Numbered from the stretch's first letter, positions 55,278-64,000 are shown. The stretch: DNA of 64,000 bases from Robiginitomaculum antarcticum DSM 21748 (GCF_000365025.1 NZ_KB823011.1:496001-560000); one strand, 5' to 3'. Numbers and translations are program-made. The notes: generated from the letters alone by a model not told the origin.

Positions 55278-55613
55278 ATGACCGATGTCAAATCTATAAA
55301 TGAAACGCGCCAGACAGACGAGGCTATGCGCCTTACGTTTCTGGCGGAGGCGCTGGTCACAATAGAGCAGCCGACAGAAATGCGGCGTTTTTTGGTGGAT
55401 TTGTGCACGCCGGCAGAGTTGCGCGCGCTGTCAGAGCGCTGGCATGTCGCTAAAATACTTCATCGGGGCGAGCTGTCCTACCGGGATATAAATGCCCGCA
55501 CAGGCGTATCAACCACAACAATCGGGCGAGTTGCCCGTTTCCTCAAAGAAGAGCCCCATAAGGGCTATCGCGTCGTATTAGACCGTCTGGACGCACAGAA
55601 AGACACATTATGA
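55278..55613 (+). CDS. TrpR/YerC-family regulator leading the his operon
   Basis: A 111-residue protein of the TrpR-like YerC/YecD family: FLVDLCTPAELRALSERWHV, then a helix-turn-helix region (LSYRDINARTGVSTTTIGRVARFL). The stop overlaps the hisG start by 4 bases (ATGA). YerC/YecD proteins are annotated beside his genes in several bacteria, and this position suggests repression of the operon with histidine or a precursor as co-effector; that is inference. GGCGG only weakly resembles a ribosome binding site. Confidence 0.85.
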   Translation: MTDVKSINETRQTDEAMRLTFLAEALVTIEQPTEMRRFLVDLCTPAELRALSERWHVAKILHRGELSYRDINARTGVSTTTIGRVARFLKEEPHKGYRVVLDRLDAQKDTL

Positions 55614-56494
55614 CAGAACGTTTACGCATTGCCGTACAGAAAAAAGGCCGGCTCGCCGATGATAGCTTTGCCCTACTTAAAAAATGCGGCCTGCGCTTTT
55701 CTGTGCGCGGCGGCGGTCTTCTGACCCGGGTCAAGAACCTGCCTATTGATCTCTTACTTGTACGCGATGATGATATCCCGGCTTTTGTTTCCACAGGGGC
55801 CAGTGATCTGGGCATAGCGGGCGAAAACATTTTGGTCGAAGAACAACTGACCACAGAGGGCGGTCTGGACGCGGACGTCGACCGCCGCCTTGGCTTTTCA
55901 CGCTGCAGCCTATGCCTCGCCTCAGAGACAGACGGCGCGATTAGGCGCCCGTCTGATCTGGCGGGCACAAAAATCGCGACCACCTATCCCGGCGTTTTAC
56001 GAAAATTCTTAAAGGATCAGAACATCAACGCTAAGATTGTCGAAATGAAAGGCGCAGTGGAGCTTGCGCCCAGCATACATATCGCAGAATCGATTTGTGA
56101 TCTGGTGTCGTCCGGCGCGACTTTGGAAGCCAATGGCCTTTCGGCGTTTGAGACCATCTTGAATAGCGAAGCCGTACTGATAAAGTCTGCGCGCAAATTA
56201 TCTCCGGCCAAACAGGATATATATGATAAGCTCGTGCGACGCATAGATGGCGTGACGGCGTCATCAGATAGTAAGTATATTATGCTCAATGCTCCAAAAT
56301 CGGCGCTCGCCGATATAACAGCCATTCTCCCGGGCGCGGATGCGCCGACAGTTATACCGCTCGCGGGACAGGATGATATGGTAGCCGTTCAGGCTGTGTG
56401 CACAGAGAACGTATTCTGGGAAACGCTTGAACAGCTTAAAGCCAAAGGCGCGCGCTCAATCCTTGTGCTCCCCATAGAGAAGATGATGGCCTGA
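55610..56494 (+). CDS. hisG: ATP phosphoribosyltransferase, long form HisG
   Basis: A 294-residue enzyme that joins ATP and PRPP, the first and feedback-regulated step of histidine synthesis. It is the long form: catalytic domains I-II (IAVQKKGRLADDSFALLKKC, ESICDLVSSGATLEANGL) and a C-terminal PII-like regulatory domain ending GARSILVLPIEKMM. Long HisG works without HisZ. Alphaproteobacteria usually have the short HisG with HisZ, so this form, like the rest of the operon, points to transfer from a gamma-proteobacterium- or Bacteroidetes-like source. Confidence 0.96.
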   Translation: MTERLRIAVQKKGRLADDSFALLKKCGLRFSVRGGGLLTRVKNLPIDLLLVRDDDIPAFVSTGASDLGIAGENILVEEQLTTEGGLDADVDRRLGFSRCSLCLASETDGAIRRPSDLAGTKIATTYPGVLRKFLKDQNINAKIVEMKGAVELAPSIHIAESICDLVSSGATLEANGLSAFETILNSEAVLIKSARKLSPAKQDIYDKLVRRIDGVTASSDSKYIMLNAPKSALADITAILPGADAPTVIPLAGQDDMVAVQAVCTENVFWETLEQLKAKGARSILVLPIEKMMA

Positions 56495-56495
56495 T

Positions 56496-57791
56496 ATGCG
56501 ACTGCTTGACTGGACATCTTTAACCGCAAATGAGCGCATTACCGCCCTCACCCGCCCCGCTGCGGGCGAAGACGAGCAGCAGATTAAAGCCGTTCGCGAG
56601 ATTCTAGCTGATGTAAAAGCGCGCGGTGACGATGCCGTCGCTGAATATACAGTGAAGTTTGACGGGGTTAGTGCGGCCGCATTTCACGTCTCTCAATCTG
56701 ATATCGACGCAGCGCTCGGCACTCTCTCTATAGAGGACCGCAAAGCAATCGATATGGCGATGGCAAATATAGAGGCTTTTCACGCCCTACAAAAGCCGGA
56801 CGACATAGAGATGTCGACTATGCCGGGCGTCATTTGCCGCCGCGTGGCAAAGCCTCTGGGCAGCGTTGGTCTTTATATACCCGGAGGCACAGCCCCGCTG
56901 GTTTCCACCGTGATGATGCTCGCCCTGCCCGCCCGCATTGCAGGCGTATCCCGCCGGGTAATCGTCTCTCCGCCGCAAGCGGATGGTCACGTCAATAAAA
57001 CTGTCTTGGCCGTCGCGGCCCTTTGCGGCGTGACAGAAATTTATTGTGCAGGCGGCGTGCAGGCTATCGGCGCATTGGCTTATGGGACGCAAAGCTGCGC
57101 GCGCGTGGCGAAAATTTTCGGCCCGGGCAATAGCTGGGTTGCGGCCGCTAAGGCCCAAGTCGCCCTGCCCGCCTCCGGCCCCGCTATTGATTTACCCGCC
57201 GGACCCAGCGAAGCTATGGTCGTTGCCGACGACAATGCCAATCCTGCCTTCATCGCCTCTGACCTGTTGAGCCAAGCCGAACATGATAGTGAGGCGCAAG
57301 TCATTGCCGTGCTCAGTTCGCGCGCCTTAGCCGATGAGGTCAACGCGCAGATTGAGCAGCAACTTATTGACCTGCCGCGCGCGGATATAGCGAGAGCCGC
57401 GCTGAAATCCGGCGCGCTCATTATCGCAGATGGTGATAATCGTCTGGACATCATCAATGCTTACGCGCCGGAGCATTTAATTGTGCAGACCCGCGACGCA
57501 CAGGATTTAGCGGCGCGCGTCGACAATGCCGGATCAATCTTCATAGGGCCGTGGACGCCGGAATCGGTCGGCGATTATGCTTCAGGTACAAACCATACCC
57601 TGCCCACGGCAGGCGCGGCGCGCGCTTATTCCGGCGTCAATGTGGAGAGCTTTATGAAATTTACGACTCTGCAAGAGCTATCCCAAGACGGGCTTCGCGC
57701 ATTAGGCCCAACGGTTGAGCGTCTTGCGCAGCTTGAAGGACTGGAAGCCCATAAACGCGCAGTTAGCCTGCGTCTGGCGGCTATGTCATGA
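56496..57791 (+). CDS. hisD: Histidinol dehydrogenase
   Basis: A 431-residue zinc enzyme that oxidises histidinol to histidine in two NAD-dependent steps. The signature block IDLPAGPSEAMVVADDNANP is complete, with the zinc ligands and catalytic residues in LLSQAEHDSEAQ and in YAPEHLIVQ. The start lies 2 bases after hisG, and its stop overlaps hisC-hisB by 4 bases. Confidence 0.97.
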   Translation: MRLLDWTSLTANERITALTRPAAGEDEQQIKAVREILADVKARGDDAVAEYTVKFDGVSAAAFHVSQSDIDAALGTLSIEDRKAIDMAMANIEAFHALQKPDDIEMSTMPGVICRRVAKPLGSVGLYIPGGTAPLVSTVMMLALPARIAGVSRRVIVSPPQADGHVNKTVLAVAALCGVTEIYCAGGVQAIGALAYGTQSCARVAKIFGPGNSWVAAAKAQVALPASGPAIDLPAGPSEAMVVADDNANPAFIASDLLSQAEHDSEAQVIAVLSSRALADEVNAQIEQQLIDLPRADIARAALKSGALIIADGDNRLDIINAYAPEHLIVQTRDAQDLAARVDNAGSIFIGPWTPESVGDYASGTNHTLPTAGAARAYSGVNVESFMKFTTLQELSQDGLRALGPTVERLAQLEGLEAHKRAVSLRLAAMS

Positions 57792-59425
57792 ACGATTGGC
57801 CCAACACCATAGCGCGGCCTACTATTGCAGCGATGTCCACCTATAGCGCGCGCGGCGCGTCGGGCGACGCTTTGCACCTCGACGCCAACGAATCCCCCTA
57901 CGCCCCGCCGCCGATGAAAGGTGCGGACAATTATAACCGCTATCCTGCGCAGCAGCCTCCTGCTCTGATGGCGCGTCTTGCCGGGTTATATGGTGTGGAC
58001 GAGGCCCGCATCATGCTGGGCCGCGGCGCGGACGAAGCCATAGATATATTACTGCGTACATTTTGCGATGCTGGCAAAGACGCCGTCTTGATCTGCCCGC
58101 CGACATTCGGTTATTTTAAAACAGCAGCGCAAATTCAGGGCGCAAATATCATTGAAGTCCCTCTTAATGACGATTTTACGTGGGATAAAGATGCAATGTT
58201 AGCCGCTGCACCCAAAGCCAAGCTGATCTTCTTATGCTCTCCTAATAATCCAACAGGCAACATTATAGAGGCAGACCTGTTAGAGAAGCTATGTAATACC
58301 TGTCCTGATAGCCTGATCGTAGTGGATGAAGCTTATCAGGAGTTTTCGAGCGCTGATGGATATGTCGGCCGATTAGGCGAATTTCGTAATCTCGTCATCA
58401 CCCGTACATTATCCAAAGCTTATGGCCTCGCAGGCGTACGCGCGGGCGTGGCGCTGGCTGATCCTGCTGTCATCGCCCTGATGCGCAAAGTCCTGCCGCC
58501 TTATCCTGTTCCCCGTCCGGTTGAAAAAGCTGTAACTGCCGCGTTATCTCCTGCAGCCATGAGCCTTCACGCCGCGCGTTTGACCGAAACACTGTCTGAG
58601 CGCGAACGCCTTGAAGGGGTTTTAGCACAGTCAAAATTTGTTTCTGACGTTTTTCCAAGCGAGGCCAATTTCATTGCATTTACCAGCTCTAATGCGGAAG
58701 CCATGCTGCGCGCGCTACAGGCATATAATGTTTGTATTCGCGATTTTCGCTCTAAACTCCCCGGGCTATTTCGCATCAGCATCGGGTCGCCATCAGAGAA
58801 CGATATAGCGCTGGCTGCATTTGGCGTGGGTAAAGCTGAGCAAGTCGTGCCGCGAATCGCTGAAATACAGCGTACGACCAAAGAGACAGACATATCCGTT
58901 CGTGTCGAGCTGGATAAATCCGCGCCAATAGAGATTGATACAGGCCTTGGGTTTTTCGATCATATGCTCGAAGCTTTGGCGAAACATGGCGGATTTTCCC
59001 TGCGCCTGAAATGTGCGGGCGATCTTCATATTGACGCCCATCATACAGTAGAAGACTGTGCTCTGGCATTAGGCGAGGCATTGAAAATGGCGCTTGGTGA
59101 CAAGGCCGGTATTGGCCGCTTTGGATTTGTTATGCCTATGGACGAGACGCAGGCGCGCGTGGCGATTGATTTGTCAGGCCGTCCCTCCATGACTTTTAAG
59201 GGCACATTCCCATCGGATCACGTCGGCGCATTCCCCGCCGAAATGTGCCCGCATTTTTTTGAAAGCCTCGCGCAAACATTAGGCGCAGCCATTCAAATTG
59301 ATGTGGACGGAGATAATACCCACCACATTATCGAGGCGAGCTTTAAGGGCGTTGCCCGCGCGCTTCGCCCTGCATTCTCGCGCAGCTATGGGGACGCCGT
59401 ACCGTCGACTAAGGGCGTTTTGTAA
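57788..59425 (+). CDS. hisCB: HisC-HisB fusion: histidinol-phosphate aminotransferase and IGP dehydratase
   Basis: A single 545-residue frame. Residues 1-350 are the PLP aminotransferase HisC (LDANESPYAP, CSPNNPTGN, PLP lysine K210 in TLSKAYGLAGVRAG). Residues about 360-545 are imidazoleglycerol-phosphate dehydratase (FFDHML, HGGF, AHHTVEDCALALGEAL, PMDETQARV, THHIIEASFKG, ending PSTKGVL). The linker RIAEIQRTTKET joins them with no stop or frameshift. The dehydratase half resembles the C-terminal half of E. coli HisB; the phosphatase half of that protein is absent, so histidinol-phosphate phosphatase must be encoded elsewhere. Confidence 0.96.
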   Translation: MNDWPNTIARPTIAAMSTYSARGASGDALHLDANESPYAPPPMKGADNYNRYPAQQPPALMARLAGLYGVDEARIMLGRGADEAIDILLRTFCDAGKDAVLICPPTFGYFKTAAQIQGANIIEVPLNDDFTWDKDAMLAAAPKAKLIFLCSPNNPTGNIIEADLLEKLCNTCPDSLIVVDEAYQEFSSADGYVGRLGEFRNLVITRTLSKAYGLAGVRAGVALADPAVIALMRKVLPPYPVPRPVEKAVTAALSPAAMSLHAARLTETLSERERLEGVLAQSKFVSDVFPSEANFIAFTSSNAEAMLRALQAYNVCIRDFRSKLPGLFRISIGSPSENDIALAAFGVGKAEQVVPRIAEIQRTTKETDISVRVELDKSAPIEIDTGLGFFDHMLEALAKHGGFSLRLKCAGDLHIDAHHTVEDCALALGEALKMALGDKAGIGRFGFVMPMDETQARVAIDLSGRPSMTFKGTFPSDHVGAFPAEMCPHFFESLAQTLGAAIQIDVDGDNTHHIIEASFKGVARALRPAFSRSYGDAVPSTKGVL

Positions 59426-60036
59426 TGGCGGCGCAAACCGATGTCGTTATCGTTGATACAGGTTGCGCGAATTTGGCGTCCGTTGGCTTTGCCTTTGACC
59501 GCCTCGGCGCGTCATATCAGATCAGCCGTGATGCAGACGTTATATATAGCGCCCCGCGCGTGCTCATCCCCGGCGTCGGCGCTGCGCCCTATGCTATGAA
59601 TATATTGCGGGAAGCCCAACTGGTACCTGTTCTTCAAAACTTGACACAACCCGTTATGGGCATTTGTCTGGGTATGCAGCTAATATTTGACCTCTCCGTA
59701 GAAGGCGGACGCGACGTCGCCTGCCTCGGCATGGTGGACGGGGCGATAGAGGCTCTGAACACGGCTGACTTACCCAGCCCGCATATGGGATGGAACCAGC
59801 TTGGTGATCTGGCCGATGATCCGCTTCTTGTGGGGATTAGCGCAGGAGATTATGCCTATTTCGTGCATAGCTACGCTGCGCCCGTCAGCACATACACGCT
59901 TGCAACGTCCGAATATGGACAAAAGTTTTCTGCGATTGTCCGACAAGGCAATGTATATGGGTGTCAATTTCACCCTGAGCGCTCCAGTGCGACGGGCGCG
60001 CGTATTTTGAAAAACTTTTTGGAGCTTGGCGAATGA
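59425..60036 (+). CDS. hisH: Imidazole glycerol phosphate synthase glutaminase subunit HisH
   Basis: A 203-residue class I glutamine amidotransferase that passes ammonia to HisF. The nucleophile is C81 in MGICLGMQLIF; the His and Glu are in GCQFHPERS. Its ATG shares a base with the hisCB stop (TAATG) and it overlaps hisA by 4 bases. Confidence 0.97.
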   Translation: MAAQTDVVIVDTGCANLASVGFAFDRLGASYQISRDADVIYSAPRVLIPGVGAAPYAMNILREAQLVPVLQNLTQPVMGICLGMQLIFDLSVEGGRDVACLGMVDGAIEALNTADLPSPHMGWNQLGDLADDPLLVGISAGDYAYFVHSYAAPVSTYTLATSEYGQKFSAIVRQGNVYGCQFHPERSSATGARILKNFLELGE

Positions 60037-60770
60037 TCTATCCGGCGATTGACCTCATGGACGGCGGATGTGTGCGCCTGTTCAAAGGCGACTTCGACCT
60101 ACGCACCAATTATGACGGCGCTCCAACTGACGTTGCGGCGTCATTTGCTAAGGCCGGTGCGAAGTGGGTTCACATTGTGGATTTAGACGGCGCGCGGACT
60201 GAAAACGCTGCGCAGACCGATCTAATCATTGAAATTGCGAAATCAACGCCGATCAACGTGCAAACAGGTGGCGGCATTCGCAACGCAGATCAAATTGCAA
60301 AACTTTTAAATGGCGGCGTGTCGCGGGTTGTGCTGGGCTCTATCGCCGTAACCGACCCCCTAACAGTTATGTCTTGGATGGATAAGTTCGGAGCAGATAA
60401 ATTCTGCCTCGCCTTCGATGTCCATATTAACGAGGCGGGAGTTGCCCGTCCGGCCCTGAAAGGCTGGACACAAAGCGCGTCGACAGATCTGCTTTCAATT
60501 ATTAAACGCTATTCAGCATATGATTACGGGGCGCTTCTCGTGACAGATATCGCTAAAGATGGCGTACTGCTTGGCCCGAACGTTGAGCTCTACCGTAATC
60601 TGCTGGCGCGCTTCCCCAATGCACCACTCATAACGTCCGGCGGCGTCGGGAAATTGGACGACGTAAAAGCGCTAAAATCGCTCTCGCCCTATGGTATTAT
60701 TATTGGCAAAGCGCTTTATGAGAACAAATTCACGCTTGAAGAGGCTATCACATGCTCGCCAAGCGAATAA
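60033..60770 (+). CDS. hisA: ProFAR isomerase HisA
   Basis: A 245-residue TIM-barrel isomerase that opens the ribose of ProFAR. The N-terminal catalytic Asp is in [18 protein letters not shown], with QTGGGIRN and [14 protein letters not shown] (second catalytic Asp) and [10 protein letters not shown]. It overlaps hisH by 4 bases and hisF by 19. Confidence 0.97.
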   Translation: MIYPAIDLMDGGCVRLFKGDFDLRTNYDGAPTDVAASFAKAGAKWVHIVDLDGARTENAAQTDLIIEIAKSTPINVQTGGGIRNADQIAKLLNGGVSRVVLGSIAVTDPLTVMSWMDKFGADKFCLAFDVHINEAGVARPALKGWTQSASTDLLSIIKRYSAYDYGALLVTDIAKDGVLLGPNVELYRNLLARFPNAPLITSGGVGKLDDVKALKSLSPYGIIIGKALYENKFTLEEAITCSPSE

Positions 60771-61519
60771 TTCCTTGCCTTGATGTGCGCGATGGCCGCG
60801 TTGTTAAAGGCGTGCAGTTTCGCAATCACGAAGATGTCGGCGACATTGAGGATCTAGCGCTGCGATATCGCGACCAAGGCGCTGACGAGCTTGTCTTTTA
60901 TGATATTACGGCGAGTACTGAGCAGCGCGAGGTCAGTCCTTTATGGATATCGCGCGTCTCCAAAGCTTTGGATATTCCATTCTGCGTGGCGGGCGGGATT
61001 AGCTCGGTCGATACCGCTGCACGGCGACTGAATGCGGGCGCAGATAAGATTTCTATCAATAGTCCGGCGCTGATCAATCCTGATCTGATTAATCTGTTAA
61101 GCGGTACATTTGGACGCCAGTGTATTGTCGTCGGCATTGATAGCTTTCACGACGGACAGGCTTACCGTGTGAAGTCCCATACCGGCGATCCCGATAAAAT
61201 GCGCGAAACAGGCCGCGATACTCTGGGATGGATCAAAGAAGCCACTCAGCGCGGTGCAGGCGAGATTGTTTTGAACTGTATGAACCAGGACGGCATGCGC
61301 CAAGGTTACGATATTGCGCAGCTTAAAGCCGCTCGCACCGTTTGCCCCGTCCCGCTAATTGCATCGGGCGGCGCAGGCGCGCCGGAGCATTTCGAAGATA
61401 TATTCATACAAGCTGGTGTTGACGGCGCACTGGCAGCCAGTGTGTTCCATAAATCAGTAATTACTATTCCTGATTTAAAACAATACCTTGGCTCTGAAGG
61501 TATAGAGATACGTTTATGA
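60752..61519 (+). CDS. hisF: Imidazole glycerol phosphate synthase cyclase subunit HisF
   Basis: A 255-residue TIM barrel that uses ammonia from HisH to make imidazole glycerol phosphate and AICAR. Catalytic Asp residues are in [18 protein letters not shown] and [24 protein letters not shown] and [11 protein letters not shown] are also typical. The 19-base overlap with hisA and the 4-base overlap with hisIE show tight packing. Confidence 0.97.
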   Translation: MLAKRIIPCLDVRDGRVVKGVQFRNHEDVGDIEDLALRYRDQGADELVFYDITASTEQREVSPLWISRVSKALDIPFCVAGGISSVDTAARRLNAGADKISINSPALINPDLINLLSGTFGRQCIVVGIDSFHDGQAYRVKSHTGDPDKMRETGRDTLGWIKEATQRGAGEIVLNCMNQDGMRQGYDIAQLKAARTVCPVPLIASGGAGAPEHFEDIFIQAGVDGALAASVFHKSVITIPDLKQYLGSEGIEIRL

Positions 61520-62109
61520 AAATTGATTTTGAAAAAGGCGGTGGCCTCGTCCCTGCAATTGTACAAGACGCTGATAGCGGTCAAGTTTTGATGCTGGGTT
61601 ATATGAATGAGACGGCTGTTGAAAAAACAACATCGACGGGTCTTGTTACGTTCTATTCCCGCTCACGGGAGATGCTCTGGACGAAGGGCGAAACCAGCGG
61701 CAATACGCTGGAGCTCGTCGATATGACCGTCGATTGTGACAATGATACTCTTTTAGTCATGGCACGGCCGAACGGCCCGACGTGTCACAACGGCACTGTC
61801 AGCTGTTTTGCTGAGGCCAAATCGCCGTCTCTGTCGTTTCTAGGCGTGCTGGAAAACGTTATAAAGTCTCGACAAAACGATGATAAAACAACGAGTTACA
61901 CCGCAAAACTCTTATCAGGTCCGCTTCATAAAATTTCTCAAAAGGTCGGCGAAGAAGGCGTGGAAACCGCGCTGGCTGCAGTGGCCGAAGATGACGAGGC
62001 CTTAAAAAACGAGTCGGCAGACCTAATTTATCACCTTATGGTTTTACTTCGCGCCAAAGATATTCACCTGGCTGATATAGTGTCAGTGCTTCAATCGCGT
62101 CACCGCTAG
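61516..62109 (+). CDS. hisIE: Bifunctional HisI-HisE (PRA-CH/PRA-PH)
   Basis: A 197-residue fusion. The first 110 residues are phosphoribosyl-AMP cyclohydrolase ([26 protein letters not shown], metal site DCDNDTLLV and CHNGTVSCF). The rest is phosphoribosyl-ATP pyrophosphatase ([33 protein letters not shown]). The fusion is standard in enterobacteria and Bacteroidetes, whereas alphaproteobacteria usually keep the two separate. It ends the his operon and overlaps convergent tpiA by 4 bases. Confidence 0.97.
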   Translation: MKIDFEKGGGLVPAIVQDADSGQVLMLGYMNETAVEKTTSTGLVTFYSRSREMLWTKGETSGNTLELVDMTVDCDNDTLLVMARPNGPTCHNGTVSCFAEAKSPSLSFLGVLENVIKSRQNDDKTTSYTAKLLSGPLHKISQKVGEEGVETALAAVAEDDEALKNESADLIYHLMVLLRAKDIHLADIVSVLQSRHR

Positions 62110-62852
62110 CCCGCTAGAATAATCTTGGCAAAATCTTCCATTTTCAGGCTCGCCCCGCCGACTAAAGCGCCGTCTACGCCCTTGGCCGACAGAATCTCTT
62201 TGGCATTGGCCGGTTTAACTGATCCACCATATTGAATACGAAGCTTGCCTGCACTCTTGTCGCCCAATAACTGTCCGTATACCTTACGAATATGACCATG
62301 CATCTGTTCGATATCGTCAAGTGTAGCGGTTTTGCCCGTACCGATCGCCCAGACAGGTTCGTAGGCTATGACTGTATTGAGTGCTGTGGAGGTCGTAGGG
62401 ATCGAGCCTTTAAGCTGCATCTCTACGGTTGCCTCCGCTTCGCCGCTCTCTCGATACGCCAAAGTCTCGCCAACGCAAATTATAGCCGACAAGCCCGCTG
62501 CGATAACAGCGTCAGCCTTAGCTCTAACCACCGCGTCAGTTTCTCCGAATAGAGCGCGGCGTTCTGAATGTCCGCAAATCACGTAATCTGCACCGCAATC
62601 CGCCGCCATTTGCGCGCTGATTTCCCCTGTAAATGCGCCCGACGCACTGGCGTGGCAGTTTTGCGCGCCGGCATTCATACCGAATTTGCCAGCTTCTGTG
62701 GCGATGCGGTCCAAATATACGGCGGGCGGGCAAAATAACACTTGCACATTTTCGGGCATATTATCGCCTAATAGGCTCGCTAGCGCCGCCGGTTTGGTGC
62801 TCCAACTCCCCTCACCGTTCATTTTCCAATTTGCTGCGACGAGTTTCTTCAT
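62106..62852 (-). CDS. tpiA: Triosephosphate isomerase
   Basis: A 248-residue glycolytic TIM barrel. The catalytic residues are K10 in AANWKMNGEG, the His in CGHSERRALFGE, and the Glu in VIAYEPVWAIGTGKTA. It is divergent from the PpiD-like gene, a conserved alphaproteobacterial arrangement, and its 3' end overlaps hisIE. Confidence 0.98.
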   Translation of the reverse strand: MKKLVAANWKMNGEGSWSTKPAALASLLGDNMPENVQVLFCPPAVYLDRIATEAGKFGMNAGAQNCHASASGAFTGEISAQMAADCGADYVICGHSERRALFGETDAVVRAKADAVIAAGLSAIICVGETLAYRESGEAEATVEMQLKGSIPTTSTALNTVIAYEPVWAIGTGKTATLDDIEQMHGHIRKVYGQLLGDKSAGKLRIQYGGSVKPANAKEILSAKGVDGALVGGASLKMEDFAKIILAG

Positions 62853-62875
62853 CTGTCTGCGCCTCTATCATTGCA

Positions 62876-62910
62876 TTTAGCGCCGACCGTGATAGTTAAG
62901 CGCCGACGTT
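62876..62910. repeat. Direct repeats between tpiA and ppiD-like gene
   Basis: TTTAGCGCCGACCGT (62876-62890) and TTAAGCGCCGACGTT (62896-62910) share the 9-base core AGCGCCGAC and are 20 bp apart. They lie in the 92-base divergent promoter region, 24 bases upstream of the tpiA start and 35 before the other gene. Confidence 0.4.
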
Positions 62911-62944
62911 TTAGAACATGATTTCAGACTGAGATAAAGGCGAT

Positions 62945-64000
62945 ATGGCCCAGCAAAGCTCTAATATTTTTCGTAACATCGGACTCGGCATTATTATTGT
63001 CCTTCTGGTGATCGGTTTATCTATTTTTGGATTTACGGATATCTTTCAGCCAAAAGCCAAAGGCTCCGTTGCTCTAGTGGGTAAAAACAAGATCACTGAA
63101 CGGGTATATACAACTGAGTTCAAGCGGCGTCTGGATATTTATAACCGCGAAAACAACACCAGTATGACGGCAGCGGAAGCATATGAACGCGGTTTCAATC
63201 AAACCGTTATGAGTGGACTATTAACCGAAGCCGCTATGGATTTGGATGCTGATATATTAAATATCGGCGTAGCGCGTACAGTTGTACGCGAGTCTCTGTC
63301 AGATATCGAAGTCTTTAGAGACGAAATGACCGGTGAGTTCTCTGAAGAAAAGGTCAACGAATTTTTTGCTGCCAATCGCCGCGATTTCAATCGGGATGAT
63401 TTCGAAGCCAGCACAGTACGCGAATTGCGCCGACAGCAAAGTACGCGCGCGGTTATTTCCGGCATCAAAGCCCCTCTGGCTTATGCCGAACAGCGCTATA
63501 AATTTTTGACCGAGCAGCGCCTCGTTAAGATATTGACGTTGACACGCGATTCTGTTTCTACGCCCGAGGCGCCATCGGATGAAGTGTTACAAACATTTAT
63601 TGCTGAGAACGAAGCCGACTACACGCAGCCTGAATATCGCCGGTTTACGATTTTACGGATAGAAAATTTTGATACTGTATCAGATATTGAGATTGACGAA
63701 GCTGATGTGGTGGCGACTTACGAAGCTGATCTCGCCGATGGTAAGCTCGGTGAGCTCGAAATACGATCCGTGACCTATCTCCCTGTCACTAATAAAACTT
63801 TGGCCGAGGATGTGAAACAACGTCTGGCCGACGGAGAAAGTTTTGCTGATGCGGCAACGGCGGTTGGCGTTTCTCCACCAATTATATATACTGAAGTGCG
63901 TCCTGTGACGATTGCAGATCCGCGGGTTGCCGAAGCTTTATTTGAAGCTGAGACAGGTGAAATTATTTCAGGCGAAGGGACTTTAGGCGGCGCTTATGTT
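62945..64000 (+). CDS. PpiD/SurA-like periplasmic peptidyl-prolyl isomerase, N-terminal part
   Basis: The frame is open for 352 codons from the ATG at 62945 to the right edge. The N-terminus has one membrane helix (IGLGIIIVLLVIGLSIFGF), followed by a SurA-N-type chaperone region (VALVGKNKITERVYTTEFKR, FNQTVMSGLLTEAAMDLDAD) and the start of the parvulin part (KTLAEDVKQRLADGESFADA). This is the PpiD layout: an inner-membrane-anchored folding helper for outer-membrane and periplasmic proteins. The C-terminus is outside the window. GATAAAGG lies upstream of the start. Confidence 0.9.
   Translation, partial: MAQQSSNIFRNIGLGIIIVLLVIGLSIFGFTDIFQPKAKGSVALVGKNKITERVYTTEFKRRLDIYNRENNTSMTAAEAYERGFNQTVMSGLLTEAAMDLDADILNIGVARTVVRESLSDIEVFRDEMTGEFSEEKVNEFFAANRRDFNRDDFEASTVRELRRQQSTRAVISGIKAPLAYAEQRYKFLTEQRLVKILTLTRDSVSTPEAPSDEVLQTFIAENEADYTQPEYRRFTILRIENFDTVSDIEIDEADVVATYEADLADGKLGELEIRSVTYLPVTNKTLAEDVKQRLADGESFADAATAVGVSPPIIYTEVRPVTIADPRVAEALFEAETGEIISGEGTLGGAYV

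Overview
The window is about 64 kb of ordinary, densely packed chromosome from an alphaproteobacterium. The evidence is gene order: dusB-ntrB-ntrC-ntrY-ntrX-trkA-trkH-hfq-hflX-mazG, a pyruvate dehydrogenase operon whose E1-beta carries an N-terminal lipoyl domain, ccmABCD with very short overlaps, fused ispDF, and a Ser-tRNA with encoded CCA. Moderate GC content and a complete set of astaxanthin-type carotenoid genes fit a pigmented marine member of the Hyphomonadaceae/Maricaulales group; that placement is inference. I saw no insertion sequence, phage gene, integrase or CRISPR array. No stretch longer than 300 bases lacks a gene; the largest gaps are 47919-48173, 48651-48890 and 54852-55099.

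Layout. 1-11.1 kb: a cut-off acyl-CoA synthetase, threonine dehydratase-like enzyme, soluble lytic transglycosylase, dapA, smpB, secG, pyrG, zntB-like transporter, rpmF with a strong terminator, eno and an ftsB-like gene. 11.1-18.0 kb: pdhA, pdhB, pdhC and lpdA, interrupted by a MAPEG protein, a small unknown membrane protein and a TPR-like anchored protein. 18.0-23.4 kb: a tandem pair of acyltransferase-3 proteins (one apparently catalytically dead), lipA, a COQ10/RatA-like protein, pncC and ispDF. 23.5-35.9 kb: dusB, the two nitrogen-type two-component systems, potassium uptake, hfq, hflX and mazG. 35.9-38.5 kb: ccmDCBA and a divergent ccmE.

38.6-48.7 kb is the carotenoid region. A MarR regulator faces crtY-crtI-DUF1993-crtB on the plus strand. 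On the minus strand runs crtE-ABC ATPase-ABC permease-crtW-crtZ-small membrane protein, most junctions overlapping by 1-4 bases. A dps gene diverges from crtE across a region with nested inverted repeats and 20-bp-spaced direct repeats. The enzymes would take isoprenyl diphosphates to astaxanthin; the ABC transporter, DUF1993 protein and small membrane protein have no obvious place in that pathway and are the best candidates for something undescribed.

48.9-54.9 kb: a minus-strand set (rlpA, a D-Ala-D-Ala carboxypeptidase, tmk, holB, tatD, metallo-beta-lactamase-fold hydrolase). 55.1-62.1 kb: tRNA-Ser(UGA), then a TrpR/YerC-like regulator leading a full histidine operon in the enterobacterial order hisG-D-C-B-H-A-F-IE, with HisC and HisB fused into one protein. 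The window ends with tpiA and the start of a PpiD/SurA-like periplasmic folding protein. Other notable points: both NtrC-family regulators lack the GAFTGA loop needed to work with sigma-54, and a dispersed-type palindromic element lies in frame in the E2 linker.
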